DNA of 64,000 nt from positions 303,908-367,907 of the forward strand of contig NZ_KB849544.1 in the NCBI RefSeq assembly GCF_000368565.1, in the 5' to 3' direction. Positions 36,179-44,346 of this stretch are shown here, one piece after another. The first letter of the stretch is position 1, and each line of letters begins with the position of its first letter. The notes under the pieces are model-generated. The model made no database searches. It had not been told where the DNA came from and was given only the letters and a program-made list of their open reading frames with translations. The translations under genes and the position numbers were made by a program. The DNA comes from Acinetobacter gerneri DSM 14967 = CIP 107464 = MTCC 9824. GTDB taxonomy: Bacteria > Pseudomonadota > Gammaproteobacteria > Pseudomonadales > Moraxellaceae.

Positions 36179-36860
36179 TCCTGAACATATACAGCTAAAT
36201 ACTTTGCAAAAGGTACAACTTGAACTCAAAGCACCAAAAAGTAAGAAAAATACATTTGGCAATTATATGTACCGCAATTGCGAAGATATCCTTGAAGCGG
36301 TTAAACCATTGTTGCAAAAACATAATGCAACCTTAATCGTGACCGACGATGTTCAAGAAGTCGGCTCAGTCGTGATCGTTTCAGCAAAAGCCGTATTTAC
36401 TGATGCAAATGGCAAAGAAACGATTGTTACGGCGCATGCAGGTGTCGATATCCATAAAAAAGGTATGGATGTAGCACAAACATTCGGTGCATCTAGTTCC
36501 TACGCCCGTAAATATGCACTGAATGGCTTGTTCTTAATCGACGATACCAAAGACTATGATTCGGATGAATATCAACATCAGATCAACAATTCGAATAAAT
36601 CGTCGAACTCAAAACAAACTAATCCTCAGCCACTTACGAATAGTAATAAAAACCAAGTACAAACACAGCAAAAAACTGCAACAAAACCTAAACGCAGTAT
36701 GAATGAAGCTTATAACGATGCACTCAAAGCAATACCGAATGCACCAGATACAACGATTTTAAATGTGGCCATGAAGCACTTTAAAGGAACAACTTTTGAA
36801 GCAGGAATACTCAAAGCCTGCCAAGCCAAATGCGACCTTGAAGGTTGGGTACCAGCTTAA
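36171..36860 (+). CDS. ERF-family single-strand annealing protein
   Basis: A 229-residue ERF-superfamily recombinase of the P22 Erf type, which anneals homologous single strands during phage recombination. Family hallmarks: NTLQKVQLELKAPKSKKN at the start, FGNYMYRNCEDILEAVKPLL, and the signature TFGASSSYARKYALNGLFLIDDTKDYD near residue 105-130. A polar, Asn/Gln-rich linker follows, then a C-terminal helical segment. The ATG at 36171 matches the family start. This is the clearest marker that the island derives from a phage early region. Confidence 0.85.
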   Translation: MNNPEHIQLNTLQKVQLELKAPKSKKNTFGNYMYRNCEDILEAVKPLLQKHNATLIVTDDVQEVGSVVIVSAKAVFTDANGKETIVTAHAGVDIHKKGMDVAQTFGASSSYARKYALNGLFLIDDTKDYDSDEYQHQINNSNKSSNSKQTNPQPLTNSNKNQVQTQQKTATKPKRSMNEAYNDALKAIPNAPDTTILNVAMKHFKGTTFEAGILKACQAKCDLEGWVPA

Positions 36861-36890
36861 AACATTTTTTAATTTTATTTGGGGAAATAA

Positions 36891-37735
36891 ATGAACGTAT
36901 TAACACAAAAAGAAGCAAAACTCGCTTGGGCAAATAACGAAGCATTATTGATCAACAATATTGCTGAAAACGGCTGGGAAGAATTCTTTCCAGCAAATTG
37001 GGGATGTGATGTATTTAATACCTTCCAGTTTGAGATCAAACCACGCATTGTCCTGATTGGCGATATCGAAGTACCCGAGAACCAATCAAAGAACCTTTAA
37101 GCAAAGGACAAGCATATTTTGTGCCTTCGCTACTCACAGACAAACTGGCCAACCAACTTAAATGGAAAAACTCAGCCACAGACAAAACTTTGTTAGAACG
37201 TGGATTGGTTCATTTAAACGAAGATGATGCCATCTGCCATGCCCAAGCACACATTATTGTAAGTGGAGGTGCTATACAACGTAATGACAATATAGCCTCG
37301 ATAGATAAAATTGTACTATTTAAAGATCCAATCACTCAAAATGAAACAATTACAGACGAGTTGCAAACTGCAAGTGCTGAACAAGTAACTGAATTAAGGC
37401 AAGACCAACAAGAACTATTGGATGAGCTCTTACCACGAGTAGATAGTGCCCAAACACCAAATGAAGCCACTGCACTTTCTGGCTATACCACGTCATGGAC
37501 TGAGCAACAACGCAAACCACTTCTTGATAAAATTCATAAACGATTAGTCGAATTAAATCCTATCAGTGCTATTCCACCAAAAGAAGCGCCTTCATTAATG
37601 GTCAGGATCGAAAATGCACCAGACTTAGTGACATTGTCAGAATTAGAAATTGAAGTGAAAGGCCGCCATCCAGATATACAGCCAAAATTGATGGGCTATG
37701 TTAAAAAGCGTCGTTATGAATTAGATAATGCATAA
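36891..37735 (+). pseudogene. phage early gene broken by a frameshift
   Basis: Two frames belong together. The first (36891-37100) starts with a good ATG (GGGG upstream) and runs NVLTQKEAKLAWANNEALL, then GDIEVPE before drifting into a stop. The other frame takes over at once as PIKEPLSKGQAYFVPSLL and continues to 37735. The shift lies near 37076-37084, consistent with one missing or two extra bases. The joined product would be about 280 residues with a Gln/Glu-rich middle and a basic C-terminus (GYVKKRRYEL). Function unknown; by position just after erf it may belong to the recombination module. Confidence 0.6.
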
Positions 37736-37763
37736 CTGGAACAAGTTATGCTAGGGGAAAATA

Positions 37764-37871
37764 ATGCAATGGTTTTTATTGGGGTTTGAATGTTCCTTTG
37801 CGATATGCAGGACAATTTATATATTTTATAAAATGTGGGGATGGAAATTACTAAATGTTGGGAGAAGATGA
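37764..37871 (+). CDS. candidate small phage protein, 35 aa
   Basis: A 35-codon frame with a strong AGGGG ribosome-binding site 6 bases before the ATG. It is hydrophobic and aromatic (MQWFLLGFECSFAICRTIYI...), ending basic. It overlaps a 10-codon frame (ATG 37868), which in turn overlaps the next small ORF, the tight packing typical of phage early regions. Confidence 0.4.
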   Translation: MQWFLLGFECSFAICRTIYIFYKMWGWKLLNVGRR

Positions 37872-37896
37872 TCGAAGCATCACAGGATGCCATCTC

Positions 37897-38010
37897 ATGA
37901 ATGATTATTTATTTAAATGTTATTGTAAAAATAAGCATCTTGAAAGTGAGAGAGTTAGAAAACCTGGGAAGCGTTACGGTCTAAATTACCATGTATTAGT
38001 TCCGACTTGA
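37897..38010 (+). CDS. small phage ORF interrupted by an IS element
   Basis: A 37-codon frame (MNDYLFKCYCKNKHL...), Lys/Arg-rich with two close cysteines, resembling small phage nucleic-acid-binding proteins. Its present stop TGA is the first codon of the IS481-like element. If the element (38008-39170) is removed, the frame continues three codons (GLS) to a TAG, so the original product was probably 40 residues. Confidence 0.4.
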   Translation: MNDYLFKCYCKNKHLESERVRKPGKRYGLNYHVLVPT

Positions 38011-39170
38011 TCTGACACAGGTCTTGAAAAAGAGAAAGTTACCCGTTTTGATAAAGGTGTCGAATCTAAACAAAACAAAGGTAACTTTCTATGATGCATA
38101 CTAGCAATCAAATCATTAAACACAAAGTGGGCTTACTCAATTTAGCTGAAGAACTTCAAAATGTTTCCAGAGCTTGTAAAGTGATGGGCGTATCTAGAGA
38201 TACATTCTATCGCTATCAAGAACTCACCGAATCAGGTGATATGGATGCATTGATCAATAAATCCAAACGTGTACCTAATTTAAAAAATCGAGTTGATGAT
38301 CATATCGAAAAAGCCGTTATTGATTATGCCATTCAATACCCTGCATACGGACAACACAGAACAAGTAATGAACTACGTAAACAAGGTGTTTTTGTATCAG
38401 GCAGTGGAGTTCGATCTATTTGGCTTCGCCATGATCTAGAGAACTTTAAAAAGCGACTCAAGGCATTAGCAGCTAAAGTTGCTCAAGAAGGTATTCAGCT
38501 GAATGATCAGCAAATAGCTGCATTGGAGCGTAAACATGAAGATGATATTGCATGTGGTGAAATTGAAACAGCTCATCCAGGCTATTTAGGTTCACAAGAC
38601 ACTTTCTATGTCGGTAATTTAAAGGGCGTGGGGCGTATCTACCAACAGACATTTATTGATACTTATAGCAAGATCGTACACTGCAAACTTTACACAACAA
38701 AGACACCAATTACTTGCGCTGATTTATTAAATGATCGTGTCCTGCCTTTTTATCAGTCACAAGGTTTACCAATGCTTCGAATTCTGACAGATAGAGGAAC
38801 GGAATATTGCGGAAAGATAGAACATCATGATTATGAATTATATTTAGCAGTCAATGATATAGACCATACAAAGACGAAAGCTGCATCCCCACAAACCAAT
38901 GGTATATGTGAACGCTTCCATAAAACAATTTTACAGGAGTTTTATCAAATCACCTTCAGGAAGAAACTTTATAGTTCGCTGGAAGATTTACAAATAGACC
39001 TAGACGAATGGTTAAAGTTTTATAATACTGAACGAACCCATCAGGGCAAAATGTGCAATGGTCGAACACCATTTGAAACATTGCTTGATGGAAAACGAAT
39101 TTGGGCTGAGAAGAATTTAGCTCAAATTTAAACTGACAGTCACTATTAAAAATGGGTAACTGTCAGATCA
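38008..39170 (+). mobile_element. IS481-like insertion sequence
   Basis: About 1.16 kb with TGATCTGACA at both ends in inverted orientation. A further subterminal GTTACCC-TTTT block is at both ends at different distances. It carries one transposase gene. No clear target duplication is visible at the borders. Confidence 0.8.
38091..39131 (+). CDS. IS481-family DDE transposase
   Basis: A 346-residue transposase. The N-terminal helix-turn-helix (ACKVMGVSRDTFYRYQEL) and second HTH region (YPAYGQHRTSNELRKQG) precede the rve catalytic core. Core motifs are TFIDTYSKIV, LRILTDRGTEYCG and SPQTNGICERFHKTILQEFY, which supply Asp, Asp and Glu. The frame is intact, so the element may be mobile. Confidence 0.9.
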   Translation: MMHTSNQIIKHKVGLLNLAEELQNVSRACKVMGVSRDTFYRYQELTESGDMDALINKSKRVPNLKNRVDDHIEKAVIDYAIQYPAYGQHRTSNELRKQGVFVSGSGVRSIWLRHDLENFKKRLKALAAKVAQEGIQLNDQQIAALERKHEDDIACGEIETAHPGYLGSQDTFYVGNLKGVGRIYQQTFIDTYSKIVHCKLYTTKTPITCADLLNDRVLPFYQSQGLPMLRILTDRGTEYCGKIEHHDYELYLAVNDIDHTKTKAASPQTNGICERFHKTILQEFYQITFRKKLYSSLEDLQIDLDEWLKFYNTERTHQGKMCNGRTPFETLLDGKRIWAEKNLAQI

Positions 39171-39271
39171 GGTCTGAGCTAGTACAATTACCATGACTTG
39201 GTTTGGTCTCGTTGTGCTTGTGCTTCTTATTATCAGATCAAACAAATCCCATTAATTTAGGAGAATAATTT

Positions 39272-39547
39272 ATGAATACTTTAACTAATTCAAACCAATC
39301 AAAATTATACATATGCACATCTGAACTTTTAAAAAGATACGGAATTACAAAATGTACTTTGATCAATTGGCGTAATAATCGAGATTTCCCCCAACCTATT
39401 GTCAAGGCACATGGTAGAAGCAATAGCCGTTACGGTGTTAAAGCGGTAGCAACTTGGGAAGAAAACAATGGAATGTTTGATGCCCTCTCCATAGACCCCT
39501 TGCTCCCTACTAACTCGCGATTTTCAATAATTGCACATAGCTTATAG
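39272..39547 (+). CDS. AlpA/Xis-like helix-turn-helix protein
   Basis: A 91-residue protein with a MerR/AlpA-type winged helix at residues about 13-65: CTSELLKRYGITKCTLINWR, then the wing RDFPQPIVKAHGRSNSRYG and VATWEEN. AlpA-like proteins act as excisionases or as activators of integrase genes in phages and islands. AGGAG lies 8 bases before the ATG. The last 118 bp overlap the convergent integrase 3' end, so the C-terminal 35 residues may be fortuitous. Confidence 0.65.
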   Translation: MNTLTNSNQSKLYICTSELLKRYGITKCTLINWRNNRDFPQPIVKAHGRSNSRYGVKAVATWEENNGMFDALSIDPLLPTNSRFSIIAHSL

Positions 39548-40730
39548 AACCATTTACTATAAGCTTGTGCTTGAGGCTCTAAATACTCATGTAAATCATA
39601 AGTACCCCAAATTTGAGGTAAAGCATGTCCAAGCATTATTTCGCAAATATGAGGTGGGGCAATACCTGAAATGTGTGTACGCATGGTTCTTCTAAGGTCA
39701 TGTATGGTCCAATGCTCAATTTCATGCCCGTATGCTTTTTTTATATTTCGGTTGATATATTGAGGTATTGAAATCTGAAACCCTTTATTTACAACATCAT
39801 ATCTTTGACCATAGCTCGTCGCAAATGCAAATTCACATTCTTCTGGTGTCAATGCAAAAACACTTTTTAAGTATGGGATAATTTCAAGAATAATAGGTCG
39901 CACAATAGCTTTATTCTTTTTCTTACCTGTTTTATGGTTATCAGCTGGAATGGTCCAAATCCCTTCATCAAAATCAAAGTCAGATTTTTTCGCTAAACGA
40001 AGTTCACTTTCACGACAACCAAAAAATAATAATAGTAAAATAATCGCTTTATTTTTGGCTGGTGTATTTACTGAATTTTGAGAAGCGTTAACTACCCGGT
40101 ATATTTCCAGCTCACTTAAAAATCGATCGCACACCACTTTCTTTACGTTTAAGTCTGCTGACCTTAAATGCTCAAGAGTTTGGTACTTTAGCATTCCATG
40201 CCCCCCCCCAGCGCATAATCATACGCAGATTGCCTAATATCTTTACTGCAACTGTATTTGCCTTTTCTGCAATATCAAAAAGTATACTCGACCATTCTTG
40301 TAACGTAATCTCATCGCAAATACGTTTACCACATTTGGGATACAAATGAAGTTCGAAAGCTCTCATGTCATCAGGTTGTGCTACTTTATCTTTGGCAACT
40401 TTTAAAAACCATACTTTACTTATTTCTTTTACAGTAGGTTGACTAATATAATCAGTAGCACGCTTAAATTTTAATTGTTGTGGATCCCTACCCTGATCTA
40501 AGTCTGACTTATAATCTAGCACGATTGCTCGTGCTTCTTTTAAAGATGTAAATGGGTATGTACCAATGTCAATTCATTTTCCTTGACCATTGAATCGATA
40601 ACGGTATTGAAATACTATCTTCCCCGTTAGGTGAAATACGTACTGAAAGTGAATCTTTGTCATTAATGACTTCAATCTTATCTCTCGGCTTTCCATTAAT
40701 TGATTTAAGCCATGAATCACTTAATGCCAT
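39430..40730 (-). pseudogene. tyrosine recombinase (integrase) with multiple lesions
   Basis: A P4-type island integrase of about 430 codons spread over three frames. It starts at ATG 40730 (MALSDSWLKSINGKPRDK). A +1 shift in a four-C run (40622-40625), a TGA at 40574-40576 where GKW is expected, and a +1 shift in the nine-C run 40201-40209 break it. Restoring these gives SPNGKIVFQYRYRFNGQGK(W)IDIGTYPFTSLKEARAIV, then the core-binding domain, then the catalytic domain. The catalytic residues are still present in the last frame: Arg in GCRESEL, HDLRR, GHALPQIWGTYDLHEYL. The enzyme should be inactive unless errors of sequencing are involved. Confidence 0.8.
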
Positions 40731-40933
40731 TTTAATTTCTCAGTATGTATTAAGCTTATTTTAGCATCTAATCGTAAAAACTATGTACATAATTTAGTTT
40801 AAAATAAGATTATCGTTGTTAAACTTTAAACTAATATCAGATGCTTAGACAATGCATAAATTTAAATATACCACTGTAATTTAATGGTTTTTTATAAATT
40901 AACTGCACTTTAAAGCCATTAGAGGTTTTTTAA
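40731..40933. other. right edge of the island, non-coding
   Basis: AT-rich sequence between the integrase start and the HAD gene. The attachment site would be expected here. No tRNA and no direct repeat shared with the left edge is visible by eye. Confidence 0.4.
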
Positions 40934-41620
40934 ATGAATAAACCTATCATTATGTTCGATATGGATGGAACATTACTTGATCTGGCATTCGATGATTTGA
41001 TTTGGAATCACAAACTTCCTGAACGTCATGCGCTCACTCACAAATGTTCACTCGAACAAAGTCGTGCAACTTTATATGAATTCTATCAAGAACATAAACA
41101 CACTTTGTCTTGGTACTCTTCAAATTATTGGACTTCAAAAGTAGGGGTTGATGTTTTAAAACTTCAATATGAATTTCAAGATAAAATTGCACCACGTCAA
41201 GGTTGTTTTGAACTTTTAGATCATTTAAAACAGCAAGGTTATCGTTGTTGGTTAATGACCAATGCAGATCTGGCAAGCCTCAATTTAAAGCTTGAAAATG
41301 TCAATTTACGGCATTATTTTGAAGTAATCGTCAGCAGTGAAGAGATTGGTTATTCCAAAGAATTTATTGAGTTTTGGCAGATTGTTCAGGAAAAATACCC
41401 TTTTGATCCTGCTCAAACATTTTTAATCGATGATACTGCCCCAGTTTTACAAGGTGCTGGTAAATTTGGTATAGAAAATTTAATTACTATTTTGCAGCCC
41501 TCCACGCTCAATGCACCACGAAATGCTTTGGAACTCAACTATCCAGCGATCCAAAATCTGACTGAACTTGAACCATACTTAGACCAATATCAAAAGGAAT
41601 TCAATGCAAAAACAGCTTGA
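40934..41620 (+). CDS. HAD-superfamily phosphatase (YrfG-like nucleotidase)
   Basis: A 228-residue haloacid-dehalogenase-fold hydrolase. Motif I is FDMDGTLLDL at residue 8, motif II LMTNAD (reads WLMTNADLAS), motif III a Lys in GYSKEF, and motif IV FLIDDTAPV. Size, partner gene and motif I favour the GMP/IMP nucleotidase YrfG, which in E. coli also lies beside hslR. The next gene overlaps it by 17 bp. It marks the right border of conserved chromosome. Confidence 0.78.
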   Translation: MNKPIIMFDMDGTLLDLAFDDLIWNHKLPERHALTHKCSLEQSRATLYEFYQEHKHTLSWYSSNYWTSKVGVDVLKLQYEFQDKIAPRQGCFELLDHLKQQGYRCWLMTNADLASLNLKLENVNLRHYFEVIVSSEEIGYSKEFIEFWQIVQEKYPFDPAQTFLIDDTAPVLQGAGKFGIENLITILQPSTLNAPRNALELNYPAIQNLTELEPYLDQYQKEFNAKTA

Positions 41621-42044
41621 GCAATCCGCTTTACAATCGATGCGTGTCGATAAATGGTTATGGGCTGCACGTTTCTTTAAAACTCGCTCAATTGCAAAAG
41701 ATGCGATTGAGGGAGGAAAAGTACATCACAATAATGAACGCGTAAAAGTTTCTAAAGAAATTCGTGTTGGAATGGAGCTCACCATCCAGCAAGGTATTGA
41801 TCGCAAAACAGTGATGATCAAGGCTTTGTCTGATGTGCGTGGACCTGCTCCAATTGCGCAGCAACTTTATGAAGAGACTGAAGTAAGTATTGCCCGTCGG
41901 GAATTGATTAGCACACAAAGAAAACTGCACAATCTTGCTCGACCAGAGCACCGACCGAGCAAAAAAGATCGTCGTGAGATCAGCAAATTTAAGCAAGAAA
42001 ATGATCAACAATTTGATCAAAATTGGTCTTATAATGACGATTAA
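41604..42044 (+). CDS. hslR: ribosome-associated heat-shock protein Hsp15
   Basis: A 146-residue S4-domain RNA-binding protein. The start MRVDKWLWAARFFKTRSIA and KVHHNNERVKVSKEIRVG define the S4 fold (about 12-75); the basic C-terminal tail is KKDRREISKF. Hsp15 rescues 50S subunits with trapped nascent chains. AAGGA precedes the ATG. The overlap with the HAD gene means coupled translation. Confidence 0.88.
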   Translation: MQKQLEQSALQSMRVDKWLWAARFFKTRSIAKDAIEGGKVHHNNERVKVSKEIRVGMELTIQQGIDRKTVMIKALSDVRGPAPIAQQLYEETEVSIARRELISTQRKLHNLARPEHRPSKKDRREISKFKQENDQQFDQNWSYNDD

Positions 42045-42050
42045 ATTATG

Positions 42051-42121
42051 CTGATATTTCAAAATGATTAAGCTTGCCAATTTGAAATATCAGTCATTCC
42101 GAGTGCGACATAGTATGTCGC
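42051..42121 (+). promoter_or_regulatory. structured recA upstream region
   Basis: CTGATATTTCAAA (42051-42063) pairs perfectly with TTTGAAATATCAG (42081-42093). A 17-base palindrome GCGACATAGTATGTCGC follows at 42105-42121. They lie 125-195 bases before the recA ATG. The first may end the hslR transcript; the second could be an operator or part of a recA leader. Confidence 0.5.
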
Positions 42122-42245
42122 CTATATACAATTAGATATAGTACATCGTAAATTTTTCTGTCACTATACGCTTCGTGGACAAAGATCGAATTTAAGACAT
42201 CCACTTAAGTATTTGGTGATATTTACATTGGTTTGAGGTTATAAG

Positions 42246-43295
42246 ATGGATGACAACAAAAGTAAGGCGCTAAACGCTGCCCTTAGCCAAATTGAAAAAC
42301 AATTTGGTAAAAATACAGTAATGCGTTTAGGTGATAACACCGTTCAAGCGGTTGAATCTGTATCTACAGGTTCATTAACACTTGATATTGCATTGGGGAT
42401 TGGTGGTTTACCTAAAGGACGTATTGTTGAAATTTACGGTCCCGAATCTTCTGGTAAAACCACAATGACATTACAAGCAATTGCACAATGTCAAAAAGCG
42501 GGTGGTACTTGTGCATTTATCGATGCAGAACATGCACTTGATCCTCAATACGCGCGTAAACTTGGTGTTGATATCGACAATCTTCTTGTTTCACAACCAG
42601 ACAATGGTGAACAAGCGCTTGAAATTGCAGATATGCTCGTTCGTTCTGCCGCTATTGATATGATCGTGATCGACTCCGTTGCAGCATTGACACCTAAAGC
42701 AGAAATCGAAGGTGAAATGGGTGATTCACACATGGGCTTACAAGCTCGTTTGATGAGCCAAGCACTTCGTAAAATCACAGGTAATGCTAAACGCTCGAAC
42801 TGTATGGTGATCTTCATTAACCAAATTCGTATGAAAATTGGTGTAATGTTCGGTAGCCCAGAGACAACGACTGGTGGTAATGCCCTTAAATTCTACGCTT
42901 CTGTACGTCTAGATATCCGTCGTATCGGTCAAGTGAAAGAAGGCGACGAAATTGTTGGTTCAGAAACCAAAGTTAAAGTCGTTAAAAATAAAATGGCTCC
43001 TCCTTTCCGTGAAGCAATTTTCCAAATTATGTACGGTAAAGGTGTGAATCATCTTGGTGAATTGGTCGATCTCGCAGTTGCTCAAGAGTTGGTACAAAAA
43101 GCCGGTGCATGGTATTCATACCAAGGCGACAAAATTGGTCAAGGTAAAAATAATGTGATTCGTCACTTAGAAGAAAACCCTCAATTGGCTCAAGACCTTG
43201 ATCGTATGATCCGTGAAAAACTACTTGTATCTGCAAATGCAGCACCTGTAGAAGAAAAAGACGATGAAGAAGTTCCAGATTTTCTAGAAGGCTAA
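42246..43295 (+). CDS. recA: recombinase RecA
   Basis: A 349-residue RecA. Walker [10 protein letters not shown] at about 65-73, the MAW motif, L1/L2 DNA-binding loops ([42 protein letters not shown]) and the acidic C-terminal tail ([14 protein letters not shown]) are all present. It catalyses strand exchange and stimulates UmuD-type cleavage; Acinetobacter lacks a canonical LexA. GAGGTTATAAG precedes the ATG. A 200-bp palindrome-rich leader and a terminator flank it, so it is monocistronic. Confidence 0.98.
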   Translation: MDDNKSKALNAALSQIEKQFGKNTVMRLGDNTVQAVESVSTGSLTLDIALGIGGLPKGRIVEIYGPESSGKTTMTLQAIAQCQKAGGTCAFIDAEHALDPQYARKLGVDIDNLLVSQPDNGEQALEIADMLVRSAAIDMIVIDSVAALTPKAEIEGEMGDSHMGLQARLMSQALRKITGNAKRSNCMVIFINQIRMKIGVMFGSPETTTGGNALKFYASVRLDIRRIGQVKEGDEIVGSETKVKVVKNKMAPPFREAIFQIMYGKGVNHLGELVDLAVAQELVQKAGAWYSYQGDKIGQGKNNVIRHLEENPQLAQDLDRMIREKLLVSANAAPVEEKDDEEVPDFLEG

Positions 43296-43328
43296 TCCCC
43301 TTTTATTAAAATATCAGAATCCTAAAAG

Positions 43329-43351
43329 ACGCCTCACGGGGCGTTTTTTAT
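43329..43351 (+). terminator. recA terminator
   Basis: ACGCC-TCACGG-GGCGT followed by a run of T residues, 33 bases past the recA stop. Confidence 0.8.
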
Positions 43352-43481
43352 TTCAGACTTTGATTCGCAGCAGAAACAAATCATAAAATATGATTCATGC
43401 GAACAATTAAACATTCAATGTGTCAAAAACATCGAAAATACGCTATAAATACAGACATCCCTATAAAAAATAAAACATCCT

Positions 43482-44345
43482 ATGCAAAAATGGATAAGAA
43501 CGTGCATCGAAAGACTATTTTTCTATACACCACATATTTCCCAAGCGAAGCTCACAGAAACATTTGAAAATAAAACTATTTTAATTACAGGTGCTACGTT
43601 TGGCATTGGTGAAGCCTGTGTACGAAAACTCGCCCAAATTCCATGTCAGTTGATCTTAGTTGCACGTACTGAAGAAAAACTTATTTCACTTAAAAATGAA
43701 CTTGAATCGCCACATTGTAAAATTCACTATATCGTTGCTGATTTATATGATATTTCTAGTAGTGAGTTGATTTATCAGCAGGTGCAACAACTTCAGTTAA
43801 AAATAGACTGCCTCATCCACAATGCAGGAAAATCCATCCAACGTTCGATCTGGAAAAGCATAGATCGTCCTCAAGATATTGACCGTACCATTCATATTAA
43901 CTATCTCAATCCGGCACATTTAACACGTTTATTTTTAAATGACTTAAAAACAACTTCAAATCAACAGCATCAAAGTCAGATTTTGGTTGTATCTACAATT
44001 AATGCCAAATTATTTGCTCCACCATTGTGGGCAAATTATCAAGCATCCAAAAGCGCTTTTGCAGAATGGATCAAGGCGATTCAGCCTGAACTTAAAATCC
44101 ACAATATCAATGCTGCGCTCATCTATCTTCCCTTAGTACGAACGCGAATGATCCTCCCTACAGCGCAGTACGCCTCAATGCCAGCCATGCTTCCAACCAA
44201 AGCTGCTGATGCCATTTTAGCTTGTGCAGCCCACAATAAGCGTCAGTGGCAACCTTGGTGGCTCAGCATCGCACAATTGTGCTGTATCGTATTTGCTACA
44301 CCAATCCAGTTTTTTTATCGCAACCTACTGAAACGGAATATGTGA
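43482..44345 (+). CDS. short-chain dehydrogenase/reductase
   Basis: A 287-residue classical SDR. The cofactor motif TGATFGIGEACVRKLA is at about 36-50, NAGKS near 108, and the catalytic Ser and YQASK in STINAKLFAPPLWANYQASK near 170-185. A hydrophobic C-terminal stretch (WWLSIAQLCCIVFATPIQFF) suggests membrane association. It ends one base before the acyl-CoA ligase gene, so the pair forms an operon likely acting on lipids or fatty acids. Substrate unknown. Confidence 0.8.
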   Translation: MQKWIRTCIERLFFYTPHISQAKLTETFENKTILITGATFGIGEACVRKLAQIPCQLILVARTEEKLISLKNELESPHCKIHYIVADLYDISSSELIYQQVQQLQLKIDCLIHNAGKSIQRSIWKSIDRPQDIDRTIHINYLNPAHLTRLFLNDLKTTSNQQHQSQILVVSTINAKLFAPPLWANYQASKSAFAEWIKAIQPELKIHNINAALIYLPLVRTRMILPTAQYASMPAMLPTKAADAILACAAHNKRQWQPWWLSIAQLCCIVFATPIQFFYRNLLKRNM

Positions 44346-44346
44346 A

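Noticed and set aside
40201..40209. Phase-variable integrase switch at the nine-C run
   Set aside because: Not kept as main reading because the same gene also has a second frameshift and an in-frame stop, so changing this run alone would not restore it.
33103..40933. attL/attR direct repeats or a tRNA target for the island
   Set aside because: None could be found by eye at either edge.
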